Assembly: GCA_032158295.1 (NCBI GenBank) | Contig: CM063252.1 | Location: 12,079,337 to 12,143,336 of the forward strand | From: Pycnopodia helianthoides | Taxonomy: Eukaryota > Echinodermata > Asteroidea > Forcipulatida > Asteriidae | Length of the DNA stretch: 64,000 bases | Reading direction: 5' to 3' | Shown: piece after piece, positions 11,881 to 23,270 of the stretch | How positions within the stretch are numbered: the first letter of the stretch is position 1 | How the letters are laid out: each line of letters begins with the position of its first letter | Position numbers and translations under genes: made by a program | The notes under the pieces: generated by a model | What the model was told of the DNA's origin: nothing | Seen by the model: the letters and a program-made list of their open reading frames with translations, nothing else | Database searches by the model: none

Positions 11881-12552
11881 AGCTCAGAGCAAAAAGAGCT
11901 TACAAGGCATAGAAAGTCCCAGTCAGCTTAGAGCAGAAAGGACTTATAAGACCTGGAAAGACCCAGTCGGCTCAGAGCAGACTTGGACTTTCTTGGTCTT
12001 ATAAGTCCCTTCTGCTCTGAGCTGACTGGGTCTTTCCAGGTCTGATAAGTCCCTTCTGCTCTGAGCTGACTGGGACTTTCTTGGTCTGATAAGTCCCTTC
12101 TGCTCTAAGCTGACTGGGACTTTCTTGGTCTTATAAGTCCCTTCTGCTCTGAGCTGACTGGGTCTTTCCAGTCTTATAATGTCCCTTCTGCTCTAAGCTG
12201 ACTGGGACTTTCTTGGTCTTATATGTCCCTTCTACTCTGAGCTGACTGGTCTTTCTAGGTCGTAGAAGTCCTTTCTCCCCTGAGCCGAGTGTGTCTTTCT
12301 TGGTCTTATAAGTCCTTTCTGCTCTAAGCTGACTGGGACTTTCTTGGTCTTATATGTCCCTTCTACTCTGAGCTGACTGGTCTTTCTAGGTCGTAGAAGT
12401 CCTTTCTCCCCTGAGCCGAGTGTGTCTTTCTTGGTCGTATAAGTCCTTCTGCTCTAAGCTGACTGGGACTTTCCTGGTCTTATAAGTCCTTTCTGCTCTA
12501 AGCTGACTGGGACTTTCTTGGTATTATAAGTGTTTTCTGCTATGAGCCGACG
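11881..12552. repeat. Tandem array, unit about 43 bp, first two units inverted
   Basis: About twelve forward units built around TTATAAGTCCCTTCTGCTC and GAGCTGACTGGGACTTTC fill 11990-12552. The first hundred bases (11881-11979) hold two units in the opposite orientation, so the left part can fold back on the right. Within the forward part, three-unit blocks starting near 12201 and 12331 are nearly identical and share variants such as TTATATGTCCCTTCTAC and CCTTTCTCCCCTGAGCC. This gives a higher-order period of about 130 bp. There is no open frame. It may be a satellite seed or the repetitive interior of a larger foldback element. Confidence 0.88.
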
Positions 12553-14648
12553 CAGTTTGCTAATATCAAGCTAGTTTGGAATGTCGCTTTGCTGTGATTA
12601 CTTATTTTTAGAAAATACCAGAGAACTTTAATGTCATGCATCCACCAGCAAAAGCCACACTTAAAATGATGGAGAAATAAAATAATAAAAATCAAGTAAT
12701 ATTTCAAAAATCAAATCGGGATGTTTTGTTTTTTTGTTTTTGAGTATTTTCCTAAACCATCCAAACCTTATATTATGCTTGCTGCTAATTATAAATGAAT
12801 AATGAAATTATATAATAAGTAAATACATTAATAAGTAAGTAAGTAAACGAGACATGCAATATTTCCGTTAAACTTTTCCTTGTCAAGATTGAAAGCATTT
12901 AGTTGGTCAAAACTTGGAAACGGAAGTTGATTATGACAATATCATAACAATGAAGTTATTCTTGTTAAAAAAAATAAATCCCTTTTTTCCATTCTTGCGT
13001 GCGCTGTAAAATACTCGTTTGAATTTTGAGCCTTGATTTGGAGAAGAAAAAAAAAACCTCAAACAAACCAGCTGTTGATTGCGTTGGGGTAAAGGTTATG
13101 CCACTGTAAAAACACCAAACTTCCTCCCAGCTTACCAATGATGAATACTGTGGTTTTTAAACACCCCTTAAATTGCCAGCGTTGACGAGATTTATGTTCG
13201 TTGTTCGGGATCGTTTTCAAGAATCTACTTTTTGGTGTTAAGTGATGAAGACATTACATCTGGTTTTCCTACCTTGGTACTTCCACTTTGTCATTCGTCA
13301 TTTTCGGAGAATCTGCTATTTACATCATTGTGTATTGTAAGACACACTGATGCTTGTATAAATGTTGTTGTCGTGCTTGCAACTGTCGTCACGCTTAATT
13401 TGGGCACCTTGGGTCAAGACATTTCCATGAACACTTGAGTTGTAAAGTCATGGAAATATTTAGCACTCGGGAAACAATTGACTTTAGATTTGGTTACACT
13501 AAAAAACGATTGTACTTGACAGTGTTGGTAATGGTAGGCTTTATTTGTTTTTCTAAAACGCAAACTTTACCCATTCTGCTTAGAACACAAGAGACAACAC
13601 TTTTTTTTTATTAAGTTGCAATGATTTGTTTTCTTCTAGCAAATACATCCGAAGGTTCTAATCGTCATTTAAAAAAGTAGCATGTCAAGGCCCGAAGTTT
13701 ATCAATCTTGTAGGCAGTACGAAATCTTAATGCTTTACACTGTCCTGGAACTAGTCAAGAGCAATGTATAAATTATCTAGTATAAAATTTTACCCTGGTA
13801 AACCGTATCTGCAATACGTTTTCCTTACTAAACGATTATATTTGTCGGCTTTTATATGACCCTTCTGATTTTACTGAATGGTTGGTACATTCGTCTCGCA
13901 ATTTATACATGAAATTCTTCAACATGAAACTGCACTTGTGTGAATACGGTAGATATCTATAGCAGAGAAAGACGGAATTGTTTGTTTCTTGAAGTTACTA
14001 ACTATTACAAAACGAAGTGAACGTAAGTTTTTATTGGAGATCACCGTCAAGTTTGCGGTATCTCCATTTTGTAAAAGTTCAGTTACAGGCCATTGTACGA
14101 CACAGGCATGCGGTGCAAATAACCGCGGGTCCAGTTTGGGGGACAAACTCGGGCAAACTACCCCGGCCACGTCCCTCCGGGGGTGTGCTCGGTGGAGGCC
14201 CACCGTACATGATATGTTTTACTCCGGGAAACTATGTGGGCTAGAAGAACTCTGGACATGCGGAGTTTTTCGCAGTTTGTCACCCAATACTAGCAGAAAA
14301 CTAGCAGTTGCGGGGTGGCAATGTATCGAATGATATAACTTAGAGGCTGTTGACATAGCTGTCTAGTTAACTGCATTCGTACCGATGATATGTGGCTGAG
14401 GGGTTTGCAATGATGGTGAATGTACAACACAGTGTACCAATACAACACTATAGCTTGAAGTTGTTAAGGCGGTGTACCTAAATCTAGACGTCCATTGCAT
14501 CATTATATAAAAACAAGTCCCAAGAATGGAGCTCCATTCTTAGGGGAAGTTACGGCCGGTGGAGACAAAGTCTAGATGCCTTGGAATCTAGTTTTGGTTC
14601 TTCTTCCTTCTGCACTGCAAATCATTTATAACTGAGATGTAAATTTGA
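12553..14648. other. Non-coding stretch, no gene seen
   Basis: Strongly AT-rich at 12600-13000 with short TAAGTAAG-type repeats near 12816-12846, then ordinary intergenic sequence. The segment 14100-14330 is more GC-rich with overlapping frames of about 100 codons on both strands and no protein-like features. Confidence 0.6.
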
Positions 14649-14763
14649 TTCTCATGGTATCTATAATAATGTGACAACACCGTCACGGTGTTAGATCACA
14701 TTACGGCATCGCTGGTGAAATGAACACCGTGTCGATGTTGTCACAAATTAGATACCAAGAGAA
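14649..14763. repeat. Long hairpin (115 bp foldback)
   Basis: The left arm (14649-14692) and right arm (14723-14763) are reverse complements over about 41 bases, with three extra bases on the left and about five mismatches. The loop is 30 bases. Shared blocks include GGTATCT at the outer end, GTGACAACA in the middle and ACGGTGTT next to the loop. It could be a solo foldback MITE or, in size and shape, a microRNA-like precursor. I recognise no known mature microRNA in either arm. No second copy was noticed in this window, so a repeat origin is not demonstrated. Confidence 0.7.
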
Positions 14764-17700
14764 CGAGTTTAACATCCCAGTGTTTGCAGCGTGTGGTTAC
14801 CAGTGTAGAAACGTTCGGTTCCAGATGTTGCACATTTGTGATAATGTCTTCTTCTTCCGGTTTATGCACCAACTTCAAAAAAACACTGAAGACTGAGGTA
14901 CATTGTGGTGAGAATAGGGCATCTGATGTTTTGCAGGAGACAGTGTCATTGCGGCAGCAGTGACTTATTCTGTTTATATCTCCACGACCAAAATTCCAAA
15001 CTACTCTCAGAACTAAAAATGGTGATACCTTTAATTCTGGAATGTCAGAGCAGGAGTTACGCTCCATGAACCCAGCTCCCCGTCACAACGCCACTGCGTT
15101 TGGGTTCCAAGCCGTCACATTTTAAGCGAGCTTTTCTCACAGTTGTCATTTAGCCAATGCTTACATTGAAAACCAAATAATAATGGTTGATAGTTTTTTT
15201 GTATTTATTATTATTATTATTATTTTGTATAGTGTCAATAGGGATGATTTACGACAACAAAGCTACGTCTTTAAATATTGTCAACACATGTTTGAACCTA
15301 TTGTTCCAAGCTCTTTGTAGTCCGTCGCCGAAGTGAGTGCACTTATTTTCAAGGAAGTTGGGCATATTATTGTTAACGTCTTCACCAAAATTAATAATAA
15401 CACTTTACAAAAGTGCCAATTCGGAATGCACCTGTGAATGGATAAACGAAAGTCACAGGTGAAAAACGATCGCAATGCCGGTGACAGCGTGTAAACACCA
15501 TCATGTTTCCCGCCAAAAATACAGTGGAGCCGTATTTCATATCGACTTCGAAGGTCATGACCCGGCAAATTTATGCCGCACCCCTCACGCTCGTAAAAAC
15601 TCGTGACCTTTCTGATGACGTCGGAGGGAGCGTAGGTTAGTCAGGAATGATCCGGTCAGAAGATGCAACACGAGACGATCCAGCAGTGTTTCGCTGAGAT
15701 TCGGCTCAATTCTTTGGCGAAACAATTGCACTGTCACTAATTGTCCCCTTTTGTTAATGAAACAGAACTCGAACTGAAGAAGGGCAGAATGTAGGACAAC
15801 AAAACTCTAATTTAAAAAACAAGTTTGTGGGAGGCAGGCGTGTTGTGTGTTATGTATAGTCCTTTTTATTATTATTATCATAAAAAGAAGAAGAATATAT
15901 GTATATATTTGAACACATAAAACCCTCAGCGATTGTTTATCTGGACGCCGTCAATTGCACGAAAAGAGAAATCAGAATCACTGATATAACAGTACGAACA
16001 GGAAGAGCCTGTCCTAATATTCCTTATGAAAACAAAAATCATAAAAAAGAAGGAAAAAAAGGTAACAACTATGAAATGTCATGTGCAGGTTGCCTTGCAC
16101 GCCGCCAGCTTCACGAAACATTAGTTGAGGTCTGCTTGGTAATTCAGAAAGGTGTGGTGTTATTTAAAATCGTCGCAGGTATCAGCAATTTTTAAGTCTT
16201 GCAATAACTACTTTTGAAGGCTCACAGACTAGGCTATATGTTGTAACTATTTTGATTTTAATAGCGTTTTTTTAAGCACGGTCGTTGCGGCACAGGTATT
16301 TTGGGTATAGTCATACATTGCCGTGCAACAGTTTGTATGTCTTGCTGTTGAGTTCAAAACCAGGGGATAATAATACCTGCAGAACCTATAATAGGCGTCT
16401 CTAGCTTTGATAATGGGCCGTAAACCAGCCTTATAATGGTTTGAAAAGCAGATAGATGTGAATGGCTATACGGTCCAAGATGGAACTCGAACCTGAGTCC
16501 ACGGACACAGACGAAAGGAAAAGCACCTATGGTCTTTGGTTATCGAAGTATTAATTGCAATTCACCAGTTGGGGCACAGGAAAGGCGCATTGTACGCTCG
16601 CTCCACAAAAGGCCACGACAAACAGAGAGATATCTCCGTTAAACGTGAGGGCTCAGCAAGAAGCAAGCGCTCACTGTTGGGTTACGCACCCGTACAGGCT
16701 TTTCTCGACTCTACTGAAAGTGTTACTGTACACCTGCGAGGAAGCTCTGCCTACAAAGCAAGTAACGGATGTGCTATTTATCTTTGTTCTATATTAGCCG
16801 TTTTGAAGCTCTGTTAAGGGGAAGGGGGGGGGTTGAAGGGAACCTCCATTCATCGGATAATTAAGAAATCAACATTGCGAACTTTTAGCGCACTTTCCCC
16901 CCCAAACACGATTGAACCAAATCTATCGTCCACCCTCTCATCTTCACACTAAGGATGTTTGGCAAACTCGGGCGAAGCCAATCGTTAGTAATTTGGCCCG
17001 CCCTGTCTCAGAAGATTAACTTGCGCCTATATCTCGCTCAGCGGTTCCCGTTACAGGGGCCTGATTGGAAGCGAAATCTAGATAACGCGGGCAGGGATTC
17101 TAACGGAGGCGAACCCGAGATGCTCCGCCGGGGATTGAGTTCGGCCGCCGATCAATTCGTCCCCATTTCAGGTCGAGCTAGCCGCTGATCGAGCGAACTC
17201 TCCAAAACTCCCGAGTTTGACAGACAACATGGGGCTAAGGTTACGCTGGATCGATGCGTGACGTGGTTATAGGTATAAAACGAATTTAGGGTTATGACGA
17301 GTGAGTGGAGATTCTTCTTTTCTTCTTCTTCTTCTTCGGTCTGATGGTGCCTGTCAAGACCCCAGTAGAAGGGAGAATTCGGCGCAACTCGCGGAGTTAA
17401 TAGAATTTTGCCAATAACCGGGCAAGAAATGAACACAGCGACCAGCGCCACTATTATCATACCACTTTCATACTTTGTATAATTTGTGAAAAACGTTGCA
17501 CCGGTTCATGACTTTAAAAAATCTACCTTGCTACATTAAACTTAGTTCATCTTCATATAATCCGCACATCTATTTGACATGACAAATATTACATGTAGAA
17601 ATAAAGTGTGAAACAGAGAGCAGTTGAAATAGGTAACAACAGATGATAACAAAGTAAACAAAGCGCCGGCTCAAGTACATCCTTAATGTGGCATGAATTC

Positions 17701-19106
17701 TTTCAACATGAGAGAAACACAACTAGTGTGTTTTTATATTAAATTTAGTGTTGGTCATTCCATTTTGGGAAAGGAATTGTTGCGTTCGTTTCTAATCATC
17801 TTTTGAATAAACACCTTTTGATGTTCCTGTCATCCGGGAACTTTTTACACCCACACCCCTCCATTACCTCCCCCTCTCCTCAACGTACCGAACGTTCGAT
17901 CTTCAATTAGAATGTGGGGGCCCCTCTCCACTGCGCACTGTACAACACCTATTAAAGAGCTATCGAGAATTCATGAAGTCATTGAGGTATGCCTGCATTT
18001 TGCTAATGCTCGATACGGGGGCAGCTGAGTTGTTCTCTTCAACTCTTAAGGGGCGTCTGCTCCAGCGAACGGAAGCCGGGCAAGAGGGTGAAAGAGAGGG
18101 TCTGAGTGGGCCTATTTGTAACAGCGGTATCCGCACCCTCTTCAACCGGCCTCACTTTGCGAGCTTTTGACACTCGCAGTGAGCACTTGGCCAGTTTGCA
18201 CAAGCCGGGCCGCTCTGTTTGCCGTCCAATTACTGCAAAGTTCTTTGGGCAGGGAGAGAGAGAAAAAAGGAGAAGGGCCTCCATAATAGGAAGATGGATC
18301 GCGCTGACTCGGCGGCCTGCTTCTCTTGTAGCTAAATCGGCGGCGGGGCCAAGTTCTTTATCGTTGGTGTAACCAGGATGTGAAGAGTGTACACAACTGT
18401 CGCGGGATGATTCATGGCCCATCGATGTGTGTCCGTCCCCTCTCTTGTCATAAGGCAACAGAAAATCGGATCTTAACGGTCTAAATTGACGCACGGGGAG
18501 AGGCGACAATGTCTACATAATTGCAGGCGGCTTTTTTGGAGGGGGGGGGGGGAGGGGCCTTTCCTTTACTCTGCCCATCTCCCTCTCCTAGCTGTGTTTT
18601 GACAACGGCGATTGATTGTTTGTAAACAGCACACCGCGGAGACAAGGAGGGAACTGACTTGTGATTCCTCCTCCACCTCGGTTTTATCTTCTTCTTCTTC
18701 ACATCCTTGAAATTAATGATGAGGAGTCGAGAATCACATATCTTATTCCCTGTCGCGTCTTAACCCGCTTTTTTTAGGGGGTGCATTCATATTGGGTGTG
18801 CAGGTAGAAGGGGAAAAAATGGTCTGCAATCGAACCTGCTCAGTGCTTCTATAGATCACTGCACAACCAATGATATCATATTTCCAAACTCCTTTTTGAA
18901 AAATAAATAAATAAATACCGGTCATAATAATCCTCCAGAAAAAGATTAACATTTTAGGAAATCGGTGTTCGGTTACTGTCGTACTGAACGAATGATGCAT
19001 GCAATTTCAACTGTAATATCTTAGAACATGGCGTCACTGGAGTAATGCACCTTCAGTTGAGGTCATGGAGGTTGCTCATTGGTCCATTCGGTGCCGATGT
19101 GCGTAC
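14764..19106. other. Non-coding stretch with GC-richer islands
   Basis: AT-rich DNA interrupted by GC-richer segments at 15540-15720, 16930-17260 and 17990-18500. A TTA run lies at 15205-15224, a TTC run at 17312-17338 and a G run of twelve at 18541-18552. The 156-codon minus-strand frame at 18039-18509 and its shorter plus-strand partners resemble no protein and lie in low-stop, GC-rich sequence. The island at 16930-17260 has the even composition often seen in conserved non-coding elements, but conservation cannot be judged from one sequence. Confidence 0.55.
15506..15517 (-). promoter_or_regulatory. Perfect E2F consensus site
   Basis: TTTCCCGCCAAA is the exact reverse complement of TTTGGCGGGAAA, the full E2F consensus. 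The same 12-mer occurs on the plus strand at 33906-33917. Two exact 12-mers in 64 kb is more than chance would give. Occupancy is unknown. Confidence 0.3.
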
Positions 19107-19419
19107 AGACCTTTCCATTGTTGATAAACAAACCGCGCTGGTGGCACGGGCGGACGAATGTTAGCAAAACATCCAATCGTGTTTACAGATATTGTGAACA
19201 AATTCAACATATTCTGCAAACTTTCATTAAAATAAATGTTAAAAAAATACATTCCATGATTGGTTGCTTTGTTTCCAACCAATTCAGCACTTAAAAATAA
19301 AAAATTGTTTAGCATTGTTACATACTGTGGCAACCTGTTTTTGCTTTGCATTTTTGGCTTCCTTTAGTTTTCCAACCTTGGTTGACAAAAACTCAGGCTG
19401 TGACGTAATAGAAAGGTCT
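19107..19419. mobile_element. MITE-like element, family F3 copy 1
   Basis: It begins AGACCTTTCCATTG and ends with the inverted AATAGAAAGGTCT, so the terminal inverted repeats are about 13 bases with one mismatch. A second copy at 49924-50246 aligns along its length. Shared blocks include ACAAACCGC, CAATCGTGTT, TGATTGGTTGCTTTGTTTCC and TTCCAACCTTGG. There is no open frame of note, so it is non-autonomous. No convincing target-site duplication was found. Confidence 0.72.
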
Positions 19420-19462
19420 ATAGCTGTACGTCTGCATTGTTTCGTCGTCGTTTTACTCGTCT

Positions 19463-19485
19463 AAGATGGCGGCGTGATGACGTCA
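19463..19485 (+). promoter_or_regulatory. YY1-like and CRE motifs four bases apart
   Basis: AAGATGGCGGC at 19463-19473 is a near-ideal YY1 site, and the perfect CRE palindrome TGACGTCA follows at 19478-19485. YY1 and CREB/ATF sites together are common in animal core promoters. They lie just outside the MITE-like element that ends at 19419. No downstream gene is visible; this is motif evidence only. Confidence 0.28.
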
Positions 19486-19832
19486 ATGCATAAGGTCTAT
19501 TAGTTCACGCTTCGTAAAGGCAGCATTATCGAATCTATGAAGCTGTGAACATTGTAAACTATATTTCTGTTCTTGCGACTTGTGGTCAATGTTTCATTAA
19601 AAACTATTGGGGCTTTGTTGCACCATGGTCATTTATTCAGAACTGTGAAGTGTTATATTGCGCACACCACGCTTGCATGCAAACTTCTTCTTTTTAAACA
19701 CAAAATGTGTTTGGTCCCGTTGATATTAGTGTGGGCCAGTATTGGTTTCGTTGTATACTGACATTTCCTGATTCGATTAGAAATCATTGGTTAATACACT
19801 TCTACATTAACTATTCAAAACATTTATTTTCT

Positions 19833-19856
19833 GAGAGAGAGAGAGAGAGAGAGAGA
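19833..19856. repeat. GA dinucleotide microsatellite
   Basis: Twelve uninterrupted GA units. No associated feature. Confidence 0.93.
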
Positions 19857-20700
19857 ATAGGTACGAACGAAATAACAATGTGTATGTGTCTAGACGGTTT
19901 CTACATGTGAATTGTTATGGGCAGAGTTGTGGTGATCGTGATCATGCGAGTTGTGAGTACGCGTGAACTTTAAAACTTCTTTGACACCTTCTCACCCCAA
20001 TGTTCCCCCCTTTAAGATGTCCATGTGCTGCAGCTGTTGCAGCTTACGCCCACACTAGCATGAAATCAGTCAATGTTGTCCAACATGCCCCGTTTGGGTA
20101 TCGTGATGTCTGGCTGGATTTCCTAAGTCTCAAGACGTGATAGTTCTCCTCATGTCGGCTTATTTCTTTGCCCACTTTTCCCCCCCTCTCTATGTTATTC
20201 GACTCATCGTCATTGCCTCTATCCTTTAACCCCCCTTTTCCCCCCATCTCTCTGTAGACTATATCATGGCGGCATTTTCTCTCTGTAACCCATCCTCCAG
20301 CTTGTTTTTGCCTTTGCGTTTATCTCCCTCCTCCCGTCTTTTGTACTGGAGGTGTCTCCCGGCACAGATACCCCCCTCCCTGCAGAAATAAATGCACATT
20401 TCGATATCGATAAGACCCTCCAATCTCGTCTCAGATTTATCGGGAGAGCAAGATACAATCTCCCGTTTGGGAAGCGGTGGTGTTGGGGGGGGGGGGGCTG
20501 GCGATCTTGTGTCATTACCAGCGGAGTTATCCATCTCTCCGCAGCGCGCACTGGCTTATCGTGTGCGGATTCCCTGCACATCAGCAACCCCCTTTTTCCC
20601 CCACTCTCATGCATAATTCATGCCCAAAACCTCTGGCCAGCGTTATGTGACCGCGCAACAACTTTAGAAATTTCCTTGCTCCCACACGCCGTGTCAAAAA

Positions 20701-20746
20701 AGAAGATGAAGAAGAAGAAGCAGAAGAAGAAGCAGAAGAAGAAGCA
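20701..20746. repeat. GAA/GCA trinucleotide microsatellite
   Basis: AGAAGATGAAGAAG followed by alternating GAA and GCA triplets. It accounts for a spurious lysine/glutamine-rich frame on the plus strand and a serine-rich one on the minus strand. Confidence 0.9.
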
Positions 20747-21249
20747 GGGGGAAAAAAAGACAGAGTGAACACTTTACCCCCTTGTCTCGCCGCGAGGGGA
20801 ATGATGTTTTCCGAGATCACTTTATTTGTCTTCTGGTCGTGTAATTACATTACTTTCATGTCAGATCAACGAAGGGGTAAAACTATCGTAGGTAGATAGC
20901 ACAGCAAACTCTAGTGTGTTTTTTTTTTGCGCGGTGTCTTGCATCAGATTGGATTGCGCACAACAGTCCTCGGTAAATCAGTTCTGAGAAATGAAGTTGT
21001 AACTTGATTTGGGACCATGCTCTGCACTCTTACTTAGCCTACAATAGTACCGTGGGGCTTAATGCTTGAAATATTACTTGATGAATGCCAAGTACAGATA
21101 TTTAAACTTTAACAATTATGTGGATTGTTGATCCCAACTGGTATCAGTGTAACATAAAAACTGTTAGTAAGCACACCACTGTGTATTGATTCCAATTATC
21201 GTAGCCCTCATTATGTGGTCATAGCAAGATATCAACTGGTTGATACTAA

Positions 21250-21535
21250 GTTTTGTAAGACCCCTGCCCCCGAATTTCCCCAGTTTGTAAAATCCCTGGA
21301 TTGACATATTGTACAGTTTAAGCCTTCCACCTCTAGGACACAGGTTTGAATTCTTACACACGAGATGGTTTATACACTATGTGGGTTGGGGTTTCAGTCC
21401 CTACCTGATTGCGTGGGTTTTCCCTGGAATAATTCTCTTGGGTTTTCCTCCCACACCTAAAACTGAATCTTCCTTCCTTGTCTTCTCTCCATGGGGTTCT
21501 TGGCTAGTACAGTGATTAAGTTCGCTTTCTGAGAG
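21250..21535 (+). repeat. Dispersed repeat, possibly SINE-like
   Basis: The passage around 21318-21520 contains GGTTTGAATTC (21343-21353, B-box-like), GTGGGTTTTCCCTGG and TTTTCCTCCCACACCTAAAA. This resembles a widespread repeat of marine invertebrates that I remember by its bracketed 'gtgggtttt...cctcccaca' motif. No A-box is clear. Boundaries are approximate and only one copy is in this window, so the call rests on recognition and not on an internal alignment. Confidence 0.45.
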
Positions 21536-22856
21536 TCATTGGCTTCACAACCAGAATAAATGAAAATGTAATGAAAATAATGCTGACTGTATTTTGTAAA
21601 CCGTTAAAACTAGCTCTTCCAATAACTTAACTATGTAAGGTTTCAGATGGTGTAAAATGATCAGGTCTTGTGTGTTATTCATGACGGTAAAAGGAGCACA
21701 CCCTTTTTGAATGTGTTAATGATTAGGCGTTGATTTTTAAGTGTCCATGTTAAGCACAACCTCCTTCCCAGAGGTGTCCCCCACACGTTAGCCCAAGGTT
21801 GGCGTTTCGAGGACACCGTACGTTTTGCTCGTACATTATTGAACACAGGTGACGCCAGTCCGAAAAGTTATACTTTTGAAGTGTGTTTTTTCCCCCATAA
21901 ATATATTTGTTTTTAAAGAAAACACTTGAGTTAACGTACAAAGGAGGTTTGCGGTGATGTCATGCGGCCTTGATATTACTTTAGAAGTCAAATTGCTACC
22001 CCGAAAACAATCGCCGCTCTATACTACACGTTGTTCTGATCGTGCTTCTGTGGTAGATATCCACAAAGGCCCTTCTTTTCGCCCATTGAAGAGGACAAGA
22101 AAACGCGCCAAGAATACTAAAGGTTTTTTGTGTTGTCGGGTATGGTTAAAGTTTCAACTGTGGACGGGGGTCTATTGGATCCTCCCTCGCAAGAAAAACA
22201 CGACGTCTGAAGACCCTTTGATGGGTAATATGACTTAATTGATCCGGGCCGCTTTTAATGCTCGCCGAAGCGTGCTGATTAACATCGTCATGGGGATTAC
22301 AACCACGATGGGCGGGCACTCTGAGTTGAGTTATACATACATCAAACACTTAACCATTACGTCGGACATGGGAAGAGGATCGTATAAAAGTGTCCGTCAC
22401 TAAGATAACAAGCAGACTTGTTACACAGTAGCATCCATATTATAAAATATGCAAGTAATTAACTCTTTGTGGCGGGCATACTTGGTAATTCTTTTGTCGA
22501 TACATTATATAGTGTTTAATATAATACGCCAATCGTACTGCACCACCACCACCACCAGCCCATGGCCCCAGTGTAAAGTCATTCAGGATTGCTGTGTGTG
22601 TGGAAATGCGTAGCCGGTGTTCCAGTCGTTGCCAGTGTCCGGTATTCCAAGGCTCTCGGCTAAAAGTTTCCGGGATGTTGAGTCGAGTTTACTCCAGAGA
22701 GCATATCAAATGTTTGAGAGAAAAATATTCGAGAAGTAGGCCAGAAAAATCGTTTTATTCCGTCCCCCTAATTCTTCGAGGAGCCTAGATTTATTTGTCA
22801 GTGCGGGTCTCAGTGTCTGCTAGACGTTATCTTGTCCCTGCTTATTTTTTTTTGCG
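21536..22856. other. Non-coding stretch, no gene seen
   Basis: AT-rich DNA with open frames under 95 codons. A short CAC run lies at 22541-22557. No repeat family or motif cluster recognised. Confidence 0.6.
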
Positions 22857-23270
22857 ATGGGAGGAAAAAAAAGCGCGAAATTGTTGCTAGCAGCATATCG
22901 CGTTCCCGCCATTTTGCCTGATCGATGCCTTGATCTAATTGCGCGCGGAATGAACGAAATTTTAGACATTAATGAACTAATCCGAACGATCGGCCAGCAA
23001 CAGTTGTGGCCCGTGAACCGGGTCCGTCCATTACGCGGGGCCCCCCGCTCGTTTCAAATTCAGTTACCGTCAAAATCTCTCTGTTTCGGCAGGGCAGACG
23101 GGGATCGGGGGGCTGGCAGCCATTGTGTCTGCGCACGCGCACCGCAGTGGCCTGAATCGAAGGAGGTCCTCTCCCCAGCGAATGCCTCACAGGAACGGGA
23201 AGGGCTTCGTTCTCACCCACACCCGTCATATCTTGGCCAAAAATACGATCAAAACGCAAGCTTATAAGGT
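22857..23270 (+). promoter_or_regulatory. GC-rich block with E2F/YY1-like sites
   Basis: AAGCGCGAAA (22871-22880) is an E2F-like site. About 25 bases on, TTCCCGCCATTTTG (22903-22916) fuses an E2F core with a YY1 core. The following 350 bases are rich in CpG. A frame of 136 codons opens at 22857 (start MGGKKSAKLLLAAYRV) and runs to 23267. It has no recognisable domain and may be open only because GC-rich DNA has few stops. I favour regulatory DNA, with an unknown small protein or first exon as the alternative. Confidence 0.25.

Larger units (their letters stand above)
19486..21249. other. Non-coding stretch with GC-rich block
   Basis: AT-rich at first, then a pyrimidine-rich and GC-rich block at 20040-20800. 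It contains a G run of thirteen (20485-20497), a TATCGATA core near 20405 that resembles the DREF site, and several GATA-like cores. Overlapping open frames of up to 138 codons end in a lysine-rich read-through of the GAA repeat and are not genes. Confidence 0.55.

Noticed and set aside
16531..16543. miR-9-like TCTTTGGTTATC
   Set aside because: Only the first twelve bases match the known mature sequence. The rest differs and no hairpin arm pairs with it.
18039..18509. Minus-strand frame of 156 codons
   Set aside because: GC-rich, Arg/Pro/Ser-rich translation with no domain, and two plus-strand frames overlap it.
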